Positions 15,038 through 24,542 are shown, counted from the first letter of the stretch. The stretch is DNA of 64,000 bases from Halalkaliarchaeum desulfuricum (GCF_002952775.1 NZ_CP025066.1:2108001-2172000); one strand, 5' to 3'. Made by a program: numbers and translations. The notes: generated from the sequence alone by a model not told the origin.

Positions 15038-16699
15038 TTACCCCTCGTCGAACGCAACGCCCTTCCCTCCGCGGGGATGTTCCCAGTCGGTATCGGCCAC
15101 GATTGCGCAGGTCCCACACTCGACGCACGGCTGGGTGTCGAGACTCACGACGCGCTCCTCGCCGCCGTTGGTTCGTACGCGCTCTTCGCGGTAACAGCCG
15201 CCGCCGAAGTCTTTCGCACTCACCGGACAGGCGGTCACCGCCGCGCCGCTGGCGGCGACGGAGTCGTCGTTCAGCTCGATGTGGGGGTTGCCCACGTCGG
15301 TGTCGTAGGTCAGCTCTCCGATCCGCTCCTCGAGGGAGGGCGGTTCGACGTCGTTTTCCTCCACGACGGGTGCGCCGAGCTCCTCGGCGATCACTGTCGG
15401 GAGCGTGACGTACGGCGTTTGGGTGTCCGGCACCATCGTCGCGAGAAACGCCGACGAGTAGAGCCGCTCCAGCCGGTCGCCGAGCGCTCGCACACCCAGC
15501 CGACCGACCGGCGATCGTGTCACGGCATCGAGCGCGTCCGCGAGGACGTCCCGCTCGCCGACCTGTCGGACGATTTCGTAGCGCCGGGGGCGGAGCTTGC
15601 CCATGACGCCTTCGTCGTTCAGCTTCCGTTCGTACAGCTCCCCCGCGGCGGCGGTGTGTCCGCGCGAACGCGCCTCGACGTACGCCTCGGCTGCGAGCGC
15701 GCCAGCCGTCACCGCGTGGTTCATCCCCTTGATTATGGGGCCTTGCGCCTGCATCTGACCGGCCGCATCCCCGACGAGGACGAGCCGGCCGCGGTGGGGC
15801 GACCGGTGGGCGACTTTCTTCGAGTCGGGGACGAGTTTTGCCGAGTACTCGCGTTCCGTGTATTCGTCGGGGAGCCACTCGCCGAGTGCCGGATGCGTCA
15901 ACAGCGCGTCCAGCAGTTCGTGGGGCTCGGCTCGCGTCTCCACGATGCTGTCGAGGTGAAACACCGTTCCGATGGAAAGCGAGTCCCGGTTCGTGTAGAC
16001 GAACCCGCCACCGCGGGCGTCCCCGAAGAGGTCACCGGAAAACAGGTGAGCCGCCCCCTCGTCGGGTCCGACATCGAAGCTATCGTCGATCTCCTCGGGC
16101 GGGACGTCGACGACGGCCTTGACGCCCTGGAACCACTCTTCGGGTTCCTCCCAGTCCATGAGATCGGCGTCGCGGGCGAGTTCGGAGTTGACGCCGTCGG
16201 CGGCGACGATCAGTTCCGCCTCGATCGGGTCGAGTTCGTCGCAGGTGACACCGATTATCTCACCGCCCTCCCGGAGAAGGCCGTTCACCCTGACCTCGGT
16301 GAGCAGTCCTCCGCCGGTCTCGGCGGTCATCTCGTGGACGCGCTCGGCCAGCCAGGAGTCCATCCGTCGGCGGAGCACCGCGTCCGACCACGCGGTGTCG
16401 TGTTCGTGCAATTTTGTGACGTCGAAGGTCTTGACCTGTCGCCCCGCGACGTTGTGGAGGTAGTACTCCGTCACCGGGCGTTCCGTCGCCGCCTCCCGGA
16501 AGTCGGGAAACAGGTCGTCGATCGTGTACGGGGACGACTCCTCGGCGTAGATGAGTCCGCCGGAGACGTTCTTCGAGCCCGCATCCACCCCGCGTTCCAG
16601 GACGAGCGTTTCGACCCCGTTTCGCGCCAGCGTGGCCGCTGCCGCAGCCCCGCCCGGCCCGCAGCCGACGACGACTGCCTCGAAGGATTCTCGAGTCAT
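15038..16699 (-). CDS. fixC: FixC-like electron-transfer flavoprotein:quinone oxidoreductase with C-terminal FeS region
   Basis: A 553-residue FAD protein that should accept electrons from the FixAB flavoprotein and pass them to quinone. The N-terminal Rossmann motif is VVVGCGPGGAAAAATLARNG (about residues 9-28). A second FAD-contact motif is VLVGDAAGQMQAQGP. The C-terminal ~100 residues resemble a fused FixX-type ferredoxin, with CPVSA and CVECGTC motifs at about residues 494-530 that could hold one 4Fe-4S cluster. Its ATG overlaps the fixB stop (ATGA), so translation is coupled. The fusion combines the FixC and FixX roles, as in mitochondrial ETF-QO. Confidence 0.92.
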   Translation of the reverse strand: MTRESFEAVVVGCGPGGAAAAATLARNGVETLVLERGVDAGSKNVSGGLIYAEESSPYTIDDLFPDFREAATERPVTEYYLHNVAGRQVKTFDVTKLHEHDTAWSDAVLRRRMDSWLAERVHEMTAETGGGLLTEVRVNGLLREGGEIIGVTCDELDPIEAELIVAADGVNSELARDADLMDWEEPEEWFQGVKAVVDVPPEEIDDSFDVGPDEGAAHLFSGDLFGDARGGGFVYTNRDSLSIGTVFHLDSIVETRAEPHELLDALLTHPALGEWLPDEYTEREYSAKLVPDSKKVAHRSPHRGRLVLVGDAAGQMQAQGPIIKGMNHAVTAGALAAEAYVEARSRGHTAAAGELYERKLNDEGVMGKLRPRRYEIVRQVGERDVLADALDAVTRSPVGRLGVRALGDRLERLYSSAFLATMVPDTQTPYVTLPTVIAEELGAPVVEENDVEPPSLEERIGELTYDTDVGNPHIELNDDSVAASGAAVTACPVSAKDFGGGCYREERVRTNGGEERVVSLDTQPCVECGTCAIVADTDWEHPRGGKGVAFDEG

Positions 16700-18387
16700 T
16701 CGAGTTTCCCCCCGTCGGCGGCGGCCTCGAGATCGATCTCCCCGGTGTCGATCCCCTCGATTAACCGCGGCAACACCTCGAAGAGGTCACCCTCGATGAA
16801 GTAGTCCGACCAGTCGTGGATCCGGGCGTCCGGGTCGGTGTTGATCGCCACGATCGTCCCCGCCTCGTCACAGCCGACCTTGTGCTGGACGGCGCCCGAG
16901 ACGCCGGCGGCTATGTACAGGTCCGGTTCGATCTCCTGTCCGGTCTCGCCGATCTGCCGCTCCTCTTTCGTGTACTGCTCGACGTGACCCTCGAAGTTGA
17001 ACGAGCCGGTGACGATACCCCGGGTTACTCCCACGTCGGCGCGTTCGAACCTGTCGGCCAGATCCAGGGCGAGTTCCATCCCGCGGGTGGGGTCCGCGCT
17101 GATCCCCCGGCCCATGCACACCACGACGTCGTTCCCCGTGAGGTCGATCCCGCCTTCCAGCCGATCGAAGTCGATCACTTCGGCCCGGAACCACTCGTCT
17201 TGGAGCCCGAGGTCGTGTTCGATTACCTCCCCGTCCCGCTCTGGCTTCGGTTGTGGAACGTCGAAGCTCCCCGGGATGACCGACGCACCCTGGGGATGGA
17301 ACTCCCGGGTCGGGTTGTCGAGACAGAGGATCGTCGAGTACTCGAACCCGGAGAAGTCGGGACGCTTCATGTGGAGTACCCGCTGGAACTCGCGGTTGTT
17401 CCCCGACCCACCCGTTTTTACTGGGTTCGAGATGGTCACGTCCGTAATGTACAGTCCCGAGCAGTCGCTCGCGAGGCCGGAGTCGAGTTCGCCCTGCACG
17501 AGCGCAGAGAGGTCCCGTCCGTTGTTGGTCGCCGGAAAGAGGGTGTACCGCGGCTCGTCGTAGTCGCGCCAGTCGGCGGGATCCGGATCGGTACCGGGAG
17601 TGCGGTCCTCGCCGACGCCCACCGGCGGCTCGGCTCCCCACCGGGCCATGTCACAGAAGATCTCCGTGTACGGTTTGTGCTGGAACCGCTCGAGGCGGTC
17701 GTCCTCGTGGTAGACGACGACGTCGGCGCCGTGTTCGACGCACGTTTCGGTGTGACCTGCGACGTCGTCGCCGATCAGTACGGCGACGACCCGCTCGTCG
17801 GCGTCGTACTGTCGGTTGTACTCGTCCATTAGCTCCCGTGCCTTCCCGAGCATCTCCAGGGAGACGTCGATCAGTTCTCCGGACTGTGTCTCGCAGTACA
17901 CCCACATGTCCCGATAGACCCCCGCATCGAGGGCCTTGACGTACTGTTTGTCGGCAGTCGGGTGATCGAGTTCTGGGTGTCTCTCCTCGGGCGGGCGTCT
18001 GTCGCTTTCTTCCCCCTCGCTTCCCGCGACCGAGTCGATCCGGTTTTCGATCAGGCGTTTGACGCTGTCGCGATCGTTTCCGGCCGATTCCCGTTCGATC
18101 AGTTCCCGAAGCCGTTCGACGTCGTCGATCTTCCTGACCGCGTTGCCCACGTCCGCCGCGGACATCTCTTCGAGATCGAGGCCGGAGTCCCCGTCCTCGT
18201 CCGCTGATCCCTCCTCGTCTTCGCCCTCGAACTTCTCGATGCGGCTCTCTATCAGCGTCTTCGCCGTCGATCGGTCTTTTCCGGACTTCTCGGCTTCGAG
18301 GATCTCACGGAGTTCGTCGACGTCGTCGACGTCGGCCAGTTCGGGGCCGAGTTCCGAGACGTCGTACTCGCCTGGGTCGAGCGTCAT
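16696..18387 (-). CDS. fixB: Electron-transfer flavoprotein alpha subunit FixB with duplicated N-terminal extension
   Basis: ETF alpha subunit; forms the FAD-binding heterodimer with FixA and passes electrons to FixC. The C-terminal domain has the alpha-subunit FAD signature (AAGVSGAVQHKVGCDEAG) and ends around IHDWSDYFIEGDLFEV. It has 563 residues rather than the usual 310-340. The surplus is an N-terminal ~125-residue acidic extension with two copies of a helical motif (DVDELREILEAEKSGKDR at about 22-39; DVERLRELIERESAGNDR at about 90-107), plus insertions. ATG 18387 is chosen because GGGGGTGA lies 8-10 nt before it; GTG 18399 overlapping fixA is the alternative. Confidence 0.92.
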   Translation of the reverse strand: MTLDPGEYDVSELGPELADVDDVDELREILEAEKSGKDRSTAKTLIESRIEKFEGEDEEGSADEDGDSGLDLEEMSAADVGNAVRKIDDVERLRELIERESAGNDRDSVKRLIENRIDSVAGSEGEESDRRPPEERHPELDHPTADKQYVKALDAGVYRDMWVYCETQSGELIDVSLEMLGKARELMDEYNRQYDADERVVAVLIGDDVAGHTETCVEHGADVVVYHEDDRLERFQHKPYTEIFCDMARWGAEPPVGVGEDRTPGTDPDPADWRDYDEPRYTLFPATNNGRDLSALVQGELDSGLASDCSGLYITDVTISNPVKTGGSGNNREFQRVLHMKRPDFSGFEYSTILCLDNPTREFHPQGASVIPGSFDVPQPKPERDGEVIEHDLGLQDEWFRAEVIDFDRLEGGIDLTGNDVVVCMGRGISADPTRGMELALDLADRFERADVGVTRGIVTGSFNFEGHVEQYTKEERQIGETGQEIEPDLYIAAGVSGAVQHKVGCDEAGTIVAINTDPDARIHDWSDYFIEGDLFEVLPRLIEGIDTGEIDLEAAADGGKLE

Positions 18388-18391
18388 CGTT

Positions 18392-19246
18392 TTAGTCACC
18401 CCCCGCGGCGAACGGCTGCATCTCCTCGAGGATCTGTCCCATGGCCTCGGGATCCCCGGGGTCGACCGCGAGTGCCTCCCGTTCGGAGGGCGGCCGCGGA
18501 ATCGGATCCACGCTCTCGACGATCGTGGGCGACCCGTCGAGGCCGACGTAGTCGGGATCCAGGTTCAGTTCCTCGTGGTCCCACATCTCCAGGTGGTCCT
18601 CGTACTCCTCTGCTCGCTTTTGTGTCTCCCGGCGGAGACGCTTGTGTTGGAGTCGATTCGTCGCGGTCCGGTAGGTGGGTTGAAACTCCGGATCCGCGAC
18701 GACGACCGCGGGCATCGGGACCTCGACGGTTTCGATCTCCTCGACGTCTCCCTCGACGAGGCGTTTCGCGCGGAGCCGCCGGTCGTCCTCGTCGACCTCG
18801 AGTGCGACGACGTGGGTGACGAGCGGCCAGTCGAGACACCAGCAGGTCTGTGGGCCGGTGTGGCCGGTCTCCCCGTCGGCCGTTTTAAATCCCGCAAACA
18901 CCAGGTCCGGCTCGCCGTGGTGCCGGATCGCGGTCGCGAGCGTGATCGCGGTCGCCCAGGTGTCCGCCGCCGCGAACTCCCTGTCGGAGATGAGATACAG
19001 GTCGTCGGCGTAGACGTCACGCATACCCTCCTGGAGGATACTCTTGTATCCGGGAGGCCCCATACTCATCAGGCTCACTCGGCCGCCGTGTCGAACGCGG
19101 GTCTGTAACGCCGCCTCCAGGGCGTGTTTGTCGTTCGGGTTCATCACCGTGGGGGTCTTCCCCCGTTCGAGGTGGCCGTCCTCGTCGAAGGACACCTCCC
19201 CTTCTCGGAAATCAGGGACGCCTTTCGTCAGTACTATTGTGTGCAT
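18392..19246 (-). CDS. fixA: Electron-transfer flavoprotein beta subunit FixA
   Basis: ETF beta subunit of 284 residues, partner of FixB. It has the adenine-nucleotide-binding fold of the family: LTKGVPD at the N-terminus, NPNDKHALEAAL, VSLMSMGPPGYKSIL and the FAGFKTADGETGHTGPQ segment. These match FixA-type rather than mitochondrial-type beta subunits, raising the question of bifurcation. The stop lies 4 nt before ATG 18387 of fixB. It follows the ferredoxin gene by 84 nt, within which a TTTATGG stretch could be a secondary promoter. Confidence 0.93.
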   Translation of the reverse strand: MHTIVLTKGVPDFREGEVSFDEDGHLERGKTPTVMNPNDKHALEAALQTRVRHGGRVSLMSMGPPGYKSILQEGMRDVYADDLYLISDREFAAADTWATAITLATAIRHHGEPDLVFAGFKTADGETGHTGPQTCWCLDWPLVTHVVALEVDEDDRRLRAKRLVEGDVEEIETVEVPMPAVVVADPEFQPTYRTATNRLQHKRLRRETQKRAEEYEDHLEMWDHEELNLDPDYVGLDGSPTIVESVDPIPRPPSEREALAVDPGDPEAMGQILEEMQPFAAGGD

Positions 19247-19330
19247 GGCTACCGAGCCTCAAGAACATCTTGGGTCGAAACGCCATAAACACTGTGTGGA
19301 ACACGCCAACGTCGGCCGCCGGAACCTGTC

Positions 19331-19690
<360 letters not shown>

Positions 19691-19738
19691 TTAACTCTTG
19701 TCACGACGTACTCCCGGTCCACCGTCACAACCGGACGG

Positions 19739-20521
19739 TCACTGCAGCCGTTTCGTCGCCTCGACCAGCGGGTGGCGGGCGTAGTCGACGACCTCGATGT
19801 CGTCGATCCGCTCGAGCCCCTCCTTGCTGGCCGTCTTTGCCATCCCCAGTTCGATCTCCTCGTCGATGTCGATGACGTACGCCTCCATCTTCTCGATGCC
19901 GAGGCGTCGGGCGGCCATCACCCGGTGATGGCCGTCGGCGAGATACAGGGTGCCAGCGTTGTCGATCACCACGAGCGGTTCCGCGAGCCCACGTTCGAGT
20001 TCGTACTGTCTCCCCTCGAGTTCGTCCCCGTACACCCGCCCCTGTGTCGGAATCAACGACTCCAGCTTCACCGCCCGGCGCTCCTCTTCGATCTCGATGT
20101 CGTGAATCTGCTCCAGTGTGCGCCTGAGCTTGCCGACCTTCCCGGGGGTAGCCCGCTCGATCTGTGACCGGACGACATCCGTATTCGAAATGATCCCGAC
20201 CAGATTACCCGCGTCGTCGACCACCGGGAGCTTTTGAATCCCTGACCGAAGAATGACCCGTGCGGCGTCGGTGACGGCCATGTCCGGATGTGCGACGATG
20301 AGATCCTCATTCATCACCGTAAACACCGGCGCGTCCTCGTCGGCAAAAAGCAAGTCTCTCGCCGAAACGAACCCCTCGACGCTCCGACCGACACACACCG
20401 GAAAGCCGTTGTGTCCGTCGCTTTCCACGACGCGGCGGGTGACCTCTTCGACGGTGTCTTCCGGTGCCACCGTCTGGACGTCGCGGGTCATGTACTCTTT
20501 GACGGTCGGCTTGCCGCTCAT
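19739..20521 (-). CDS. CBS-pair protein fused to a ParB/sulfiredoxin-like domain
   Basis: 260 residues with two CBS motifs (about 8-60 and 70-128) followed by a helical linker and a ParB/Srx-type domain. The latter has VKLESLIPTQGRVY, PLVVIDNAGTLYLADGHHRVMAARRLG (about residues 185-210) and AYVID. ParB-like domains of this kind are nucleases, CTPases or kinases (SerK-like free-serine kinase has the DGHHR motif), so a CBS-regulated kinase or nuclease is possible. ATG 20521 is preferred over a TTG six codons upstream. It stands alone between the ferredoxin and DHH genes. Confidence 0.85.
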   Translation of the reverse strand: MSGKPTVKEYMTRDVQTVAPEDTVEEVTRRVVESDGHNGFPVCVGRSVEGFVSARDLLFADEDAPVFTVMNEDLIVAHPDMAVTDAARVILRSGIQKLPVVDDAGNLVGIISNTDVVRSQIERATPGKVGKLRRTLEQIHDIEIEEERRAVKLESLIPTQGRVYGDELEGRQYELERGLAEPLVVIDNAGTLYLADGHHRVMAARRLGIEKMEAYVIDIDEEIELGMAKTASKEGLERIDDIEVVDYARHPLVEATKRLQ

Positions 20522-20596
20522 CGGTTTCCCGTACGGCAAGCAAACGGAAAAGCGTAGTCACCGACGGTCTCCATCCGACGGGCGGTCCTCCGCCGT

Positions 20597-22048
20597 TCAG
20601 TCTTCGGGAAACGTCACGTCGGTGTCGAAATCCAGGGTCGGCACCTGCCTTGCGTCCTCGACCGCCTCGAAGAACCGATCGGCGATGACCTCGCGCACGA
20701 CCTCGGTGAGTTCGGTCACGTCCTCCTCGGCCGTGGTCCCGAGGATTCCGAGCGGCACCTGTACGCCCGCCATGTCGGCGTGTCCGCCCGCCGAGCCGAC
20801 CTCCGCGAACGCGTCGCGGAGCACTTCGCCGAGATCGAGGTCGGCGCCTCGCGCGCGAGCAGAGCCGTACGCGACACCGTCGGCGAAACCATACACGAAG
20901 GTAACTGTGATCCCGTTCATGTTCAAAAGCGCGTCAGCCGCTTGCGAGAGAGCGTCCCGATTGCCGATCTCTCCGACACAGGAGCTCAATACGGAGTCTC
21001 GCACATCGCGATTCTGTATCGCCCGGGCGACCGTCTCCATCGTTTCCCCGGAGACGCCGGGGGATTCGATCCGCTCGAGCGCCGCCACGTCGGCGTTGTC
21101 CACGAGATACGCTGCGGCCTCGAAGTCGAGGGCAGAAACCTCGCGAGTGAAGTCGCGTGTATCGATCCTGATGCCGTACAAAAGCGCCGTCGCGAGCGTC
21201 TCTCCGGGATCGATCCCCAGCCGGTTGAAGTACTCCGCGAGCAGGGTGCTCGTCGAACCGACGCCGCTTCGGATGTCGGTGTACGGCGCTCGTATCGGCT
21301 CTCTCATCGGGTGGTGATCCACTATCAGATCGACCGCGATCTCGGGCGGCAGGCTGTCGTTTACCCCCGGTCGCGAGTGATCCACCAGCGCGATCCCGTC
21401 GTACGTCGACGGATCGAACTCCTCGATCTGACGGATTGGGAGATCCAGCAGGTTCACGAGAGCCCGGTTCTCCTGGTGGGCGATCTCGCCGAAGTAGCAG
21501 GCTTCCGCCTGGACGCCGATCTCCTCTGCGAGTCGGGCCAGCCCGATCGCACTGGCGATCGCGTCGGGGTCCGGGTTGTCGTGGGCGAACACGCCGAGGG
21601 GGCCGGACAGTTCTCGCAGCGTCGTGTGGAGGTCGGCCATTAGCTGTCCTCCCTCGCCGCCGCTGGCCTCGAGAACGCGTCCGGCGACCGCCTCCGTCGG
21701 GTCGATCAGCTGGTCGGCCGCCTGCTCCAGGCGTTTCACCGTCTCCGGTGCGGGATCGAAGCCGACCGACGCGAGGATCTCCGCGTCGGGAAACGCGCCC
21801 CTGGCTGCGTCGGCGGCGGCGACGTTACGTTTCGACTGGTCGGAGGCGACGATCACGAGGTCGACGTCGTCGGGAAACGTCGACGGATCGGTCGGATCGC
21901 CCTCCCGGGCGAGGATTTTCTCCTCGCGGAGCGTGGAAGCCCAGCCGCTGTCGGCAGTGACGACGTACAGCGCGTCCCGCCCCTTCGGGACGTTCTCGAT
22001 GACAGTGTGGGCGACCGCCCCGCAGCCGAGCACCAGCCGCCGTATCAT
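20597..22048 (-). CDS. TrkA-N (RCK-N) / DHH / DHHA1 phosphoesterase
   Basis: A 483-residue fusion. The N-terminal TrkA-N Rossmann domain (about residues 1-115; LVLGCGAVAHTV, VTADSG, VIVASDQSKRN) binds NAD or a similar nucleotide. The DHH domain (about 140-300) has HDNPDPDAIASA, VDHSRPG and DHHPM, supplying the catalytic Asp/His metal ligands. The DHHA1 domain (about 340-440) ends with the GSAGGHADMAG motif. DHH-DHHA1 enzymes cleave oligonucleotides or cyclic dinucleotides. The RCK-N fusion suggests nucleotide-controlled activity, possibly c-di-AMP or nanoRNA hydrolysis. ATG 22048 removes a 36-residue unlikely leader. It follows the DUF2298 gene after 37 nt. Confidence 0.88.
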   Translation of the reverse strand: MIRRLVLGCGAVAHTVIENVPKGRDALYVVTADSGWASTLREEKILAREGDPTDPSTFPDDVDLVIVASDQSKRNVAAADAARGAFPDAEILASVGFDPAPETVKRLEQAADQLIDPTEAVAGRVLEASGGEGGQLMADLHTTLRELSGPLGVFAHDNPDPDAIASAIGLARLAEEIGVQAEACYFGEIAHQENRALVNLLDLPIRQIEEFDPSTYDGIALVDHSRPGVNDSLPPEIAVDLIVDHHPMREPIRAPYTDIRSGVGSTSTLLAEYFNRLGIDPGETLATALLYGIRIDTRDFTREVSALDFEAAAYLVDNADVAALERIESPGVSGETMETVARAIQNRDVRDSVLSSCVGEIGNRDALSQAADALLNMNGITVTFVYGFADGVAYGSARARGADLDLGEVLRDAFAEVGSAGGHADMAGVQVPLGILGTTAEEDVTELTEVVREVIADRFFEAVEDARQVPTLDFDTDVTFPED

Positions 22049-22085
22049 AGTTCTCGCCACGGCGTCCGGCCGGAAAACGCTACCG

Positions 22086-24485
22086 TCACGCGCTGAGTTG
22101 GTCGGGATCGACGCGGTAGATCCGGACTGTCTCGGTTTCGAATGCGAGTTCGACACCCTCGAACTGTTGGAAGGACACCTCGCCGTAGCGGTCGCGTTCC
22201 CCGGGACCGACCCACACGTGGGTGACGTCGTACTCCTCGAGGACGGCGATACGCTCGGCGTCGTCGCCAGCGTACGCCCGATCGACCGCGTTCGCGCGCT
22301 CCCAGTAGACGTCGCCGCCGCGGTAGCCGACCTGGTGTTGCCACCCGGCGACGGTCGGGATTCCGGTCAGACTCGAGGCCGGATTCGCGTTCCAATCGTA
22401 CATCCCGGGTGCTGAGGGGTTCTCCGCGAGCCCGGTCGGTGAACTGTACGCGCCCGGCGCCTCCAGCAGCGTGGCCTCCCGTCCGATGGCTGCCGCCTCC
22501 GTGGGGGCATTGTCGTCGAGCCACTCGATCGCGGGAGCCTCTTCTGGGTGATCCCGTTCGACGAACGCCGTCGCGTCGAGCGTGCCCGCGTCGTGCCGGT
22601 CGAAATGTGCGTCCAGCGCGAGCGCGGCGTACGGCAGCGTGGTCACGAGCAACAGCCCGACGAACGCCCGGCCAGCGACCCGTCGCGTTTCTGGGCTTGG
22701 CCACCAGGTGGCGAGCCCGTCCCGGCCGGGGGGCTCGAAGAGATCCGCGAGCACCGGCCCCATGGCGAGGCCCCACAGCACCCACACCTGGAAGTACGTC
22801 TTGAAGACGGTGTTGAACCGTCCCGGGCCGGCCTCCTCGGCGACGTACACGAGTTCGACGATGGTGACGAGCCCGGCTCCACCCACGAGCAGCGCTGTCT
22901 CGAACCCGACATCCCGTCCCAGGCGGAGCGCGATCCAGCCGCCGACCAAAAGCGGGCCGACGACGACTAGGGCGGCAAAGTCGAACAGGACGCCCGCAAC
23001 GGCCGCCAACACAACAGCCACTGCGAGCGATCCTCGACCCTCTGTCCCGAGTTTTCCGAACAGGAACACGAGAAACGCCGCGAGGAACGCGCCGTGAACG
23101 ACCACCAGCGCGCCCAGGCCAGACCGATCTGCGGCTTCCAGGATCGCGACCGTCTGCCCGGCGCTTGCGCCGAGCAGAAACGACGCTCCCAGGAGGAAGC
23201 CGACGAGCCCGGAAAGTCCTGCAACGACCAACGCTCCGCCTGTACGGCACAGTTCGGTCGACAGCGGACTCTCCTTCCACCCTGCCCTCGCGTCGTTCGT
23301 GTTGTCGCCGCCGAGCCACGACCGGAGCGAATTCTCGATGCGTTTCCCGCCCGGCAATAGCGGTAATGGCCTCGCGGGCGCGAAGGTAAGCGCCAGCCAC
23401 GCGACGCCGTACATCGTCGGGAAGCTCCAGGTGTCGGTCGGGATCTGGAACCCTCCCAGAACCGGAAGCACGGCGAACACGAGCAGCCGTCGCCGTCGGA
23501 GTTGGTCGGCCGGCGTCTGCCAGTAGGCGAAGGCCACGGCGACGGCGAGAAGGAGGAACGATCCGCCCATCATGTGGGCGTGGAGGTCGCCGTTGAGCCA
23601 GGCGAAAAACGGGAACTCGTTTATCGTGCCGGGAATGACCCGACTCGCAGTCCAGTAGCTGAACCCGTCGATACCGGCGAGGAGATCGGCCGCCTCCGGC
23701 TCCGCTCGGCCGGCGACTACCTCGGCGAGCCGTCTCCGGAGCCCCTCGGGGAGCCAGCCTGCGAGCAACCGAGTCGCCGTGAGGAGATTGCTCGCGAGGC
23801 CGACGAACACTGCCCCGAACGCCCCCGCCCGCCGACGCGAAATCCCGCGCGTGGACGCGACGTTGCCGGCGAGATCGAACGCCGTAGTCACGAGCAACGC
23901 ATAGAACCCGGCGAGCGCGAGGTTGTACGCGTACTGTGGCGGGGTGGCCGTGAGCCCGGAAAGGAGCGTCGCCGCGAGGTGGCCGCCGTAGTAGTACTGC
24001 AACGGTTCTCCGGCGAACCACATGTCCGGCGGCGGGAGCGTCTCGGCACGGAGCAGCGTCCGCAACAGCCCGTAATCCAGGAACTTCTCGCCGCCGACCG
24101 GGTTCACGGCGGGATCGGCCGCCCGGATCACGATCACGAGCAGAAACGCAGCCAGGAACACGACTGCGGCGTCGGTGGCGCCATCGCGATCGAACGGGAG
24201 GTCGTCGGCAACTGTCAGTTCGCCCTCGCGGAGGCGGTCGAGATCTAACGCCGAGGCGGCCGAGAGGGCGACGAGCACTGCGAGCCCGACCCAGAGCGTC
24301 CACCACCCGAACGCGACCTGTCCGACCCAGTAGGCGACGATCGTGACGACGGTGACGCCCACGATCGGTGCCAGGCCCGCACCGCCGGTAGAAAACCGGG
24401 AGAACAGCCGGGCTGCGATCGGATAGCCGAGGACAGCCAGGAGCGCGAACGCGAGGAGCCACCGTCCGACGAGGAGATACTCCAT
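22086..24485 (-). CDS. DUF2298 large polytopic membrane protein (GT-C-like)
   Basis: A 799-residue membrane protein with about 16-18 hydrophobic spans and large extracytoplasmic loops, typical of DUF2298 (YYY-repeat) proteins. These resemble GT-C glycosyltransferases or oligosaccharyl-processing enzymes. Recognisable pieces are YYYGGHLAATLLSGL near residue 175, NEFPFFAWLNGDLHAHMMGG, and the C-terminal soluble part with YDWNANPASSL and VTHVWVGPGERDRYG. A longer upstream frame is rejected because it would run through the divergent GT2 gene. The divergent GT2-GtrA pair suggests a shared polyprenyl-linked sugar pathway. Confidence 0.85.
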   Translation of the reverse strand: MEYLLVGRWLLAFALLAVLGYPIAARLFSRFSTGGAGLAPIVGVTVVTIVAYWVGQVAFGWWTLWVGLAVLVALSAASALDLDRLREGELTVADDLPFDRDGATDAAVVFLAAFLLVIVIRAADPAVNPVGGEKFLDYGLLRTLLRAETLPPPDMWFAGEPLQYYYGGHLAATLLSGLTATPPQYAYNLALAGFYALLVTTAFDLAGNVASTRGISRRRAGAFGAVFVGLASNLLTATRLLAGWLPEGLRRRLAEVVAGRAEPEAADLLAGIDGFSYWTASRVIPGTINEFPFFAWLNGDLHAHMMGGSFLLLAVAVAFAYWQTPADQLRRRRLLVFAVLPVLGGFQIPTDTWSFPTMYGVAWLALTFAPARPLPLLPGGKRIENSLRSWLGGDNTNDARAGWKESPLSTELCRTGGALVVAGLSGLVGFLLGASFLLGASAGQTVAILEAADRSGLGALVVVHGAFLAAFLVFLFGKLGTEGRGSLAVAVVLAAVAGVLFDFAALVVVGPLLVGGWIALRLGRDVGFETALLVGGAGLVTIVELVYVAEEAGPGRFNTVFKTYFQVWVLWGLAMGPVLADLFEPPGRDGLATWWPSPETRRVAGRAFVGLLLVTTLPYAALALDAHFDRHDAGTLDATAFVERDHPEEAPAIEWLDDNAPTEAAAIGREATLLEAPGAYSSPTGLAENPSAPGMYDWNANPASSLTGIPTVAGWQHQVGYRGGDVYWERANAVDRAYAGDDAERIAVLEEYDVTHVWVGPGERDRYGEVSFQQFEGVELAFETETVRIYRVDPDQLSA

Positions 24486-24533
24486 CGTCAGTGTGGCGCG
24501 TGCGATCCACCATACGCTTTCGGATTCGAACGG

Positions 24534-24542
24534 GTTTTTAAG
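24534..24542 (+). promoter_or_regulatory. TATA box for the GT2-GtrA pair
   Basis: GTTTTTAAG is centred about 27 nt before GTG 24565. It decides the start of the GT2 gene, because an in-frame ATG at 24493 lies upstream of it. Confidence 0.6.

Noticed and set aside
14768-16804. 678-codon open frame opposite fixC
   Set aside because: Antisense shadow of a well-supported flavoprotein gene.
22049-22156. Longer start for the DHH phosphoesterase
   Set aside because: The extra 36 residues are Ser-rich, overlap the end of the DUF2298 gene and are absent from the TrkA-N domain, which begins right at ATG 22048.
22045-24513. 822-codon Arg-rich frame in the DUF2298 region
   Set aside because: Out-of-frame shadow on the same strand as the true DUF2298 gene, with no hydrophobic spans.
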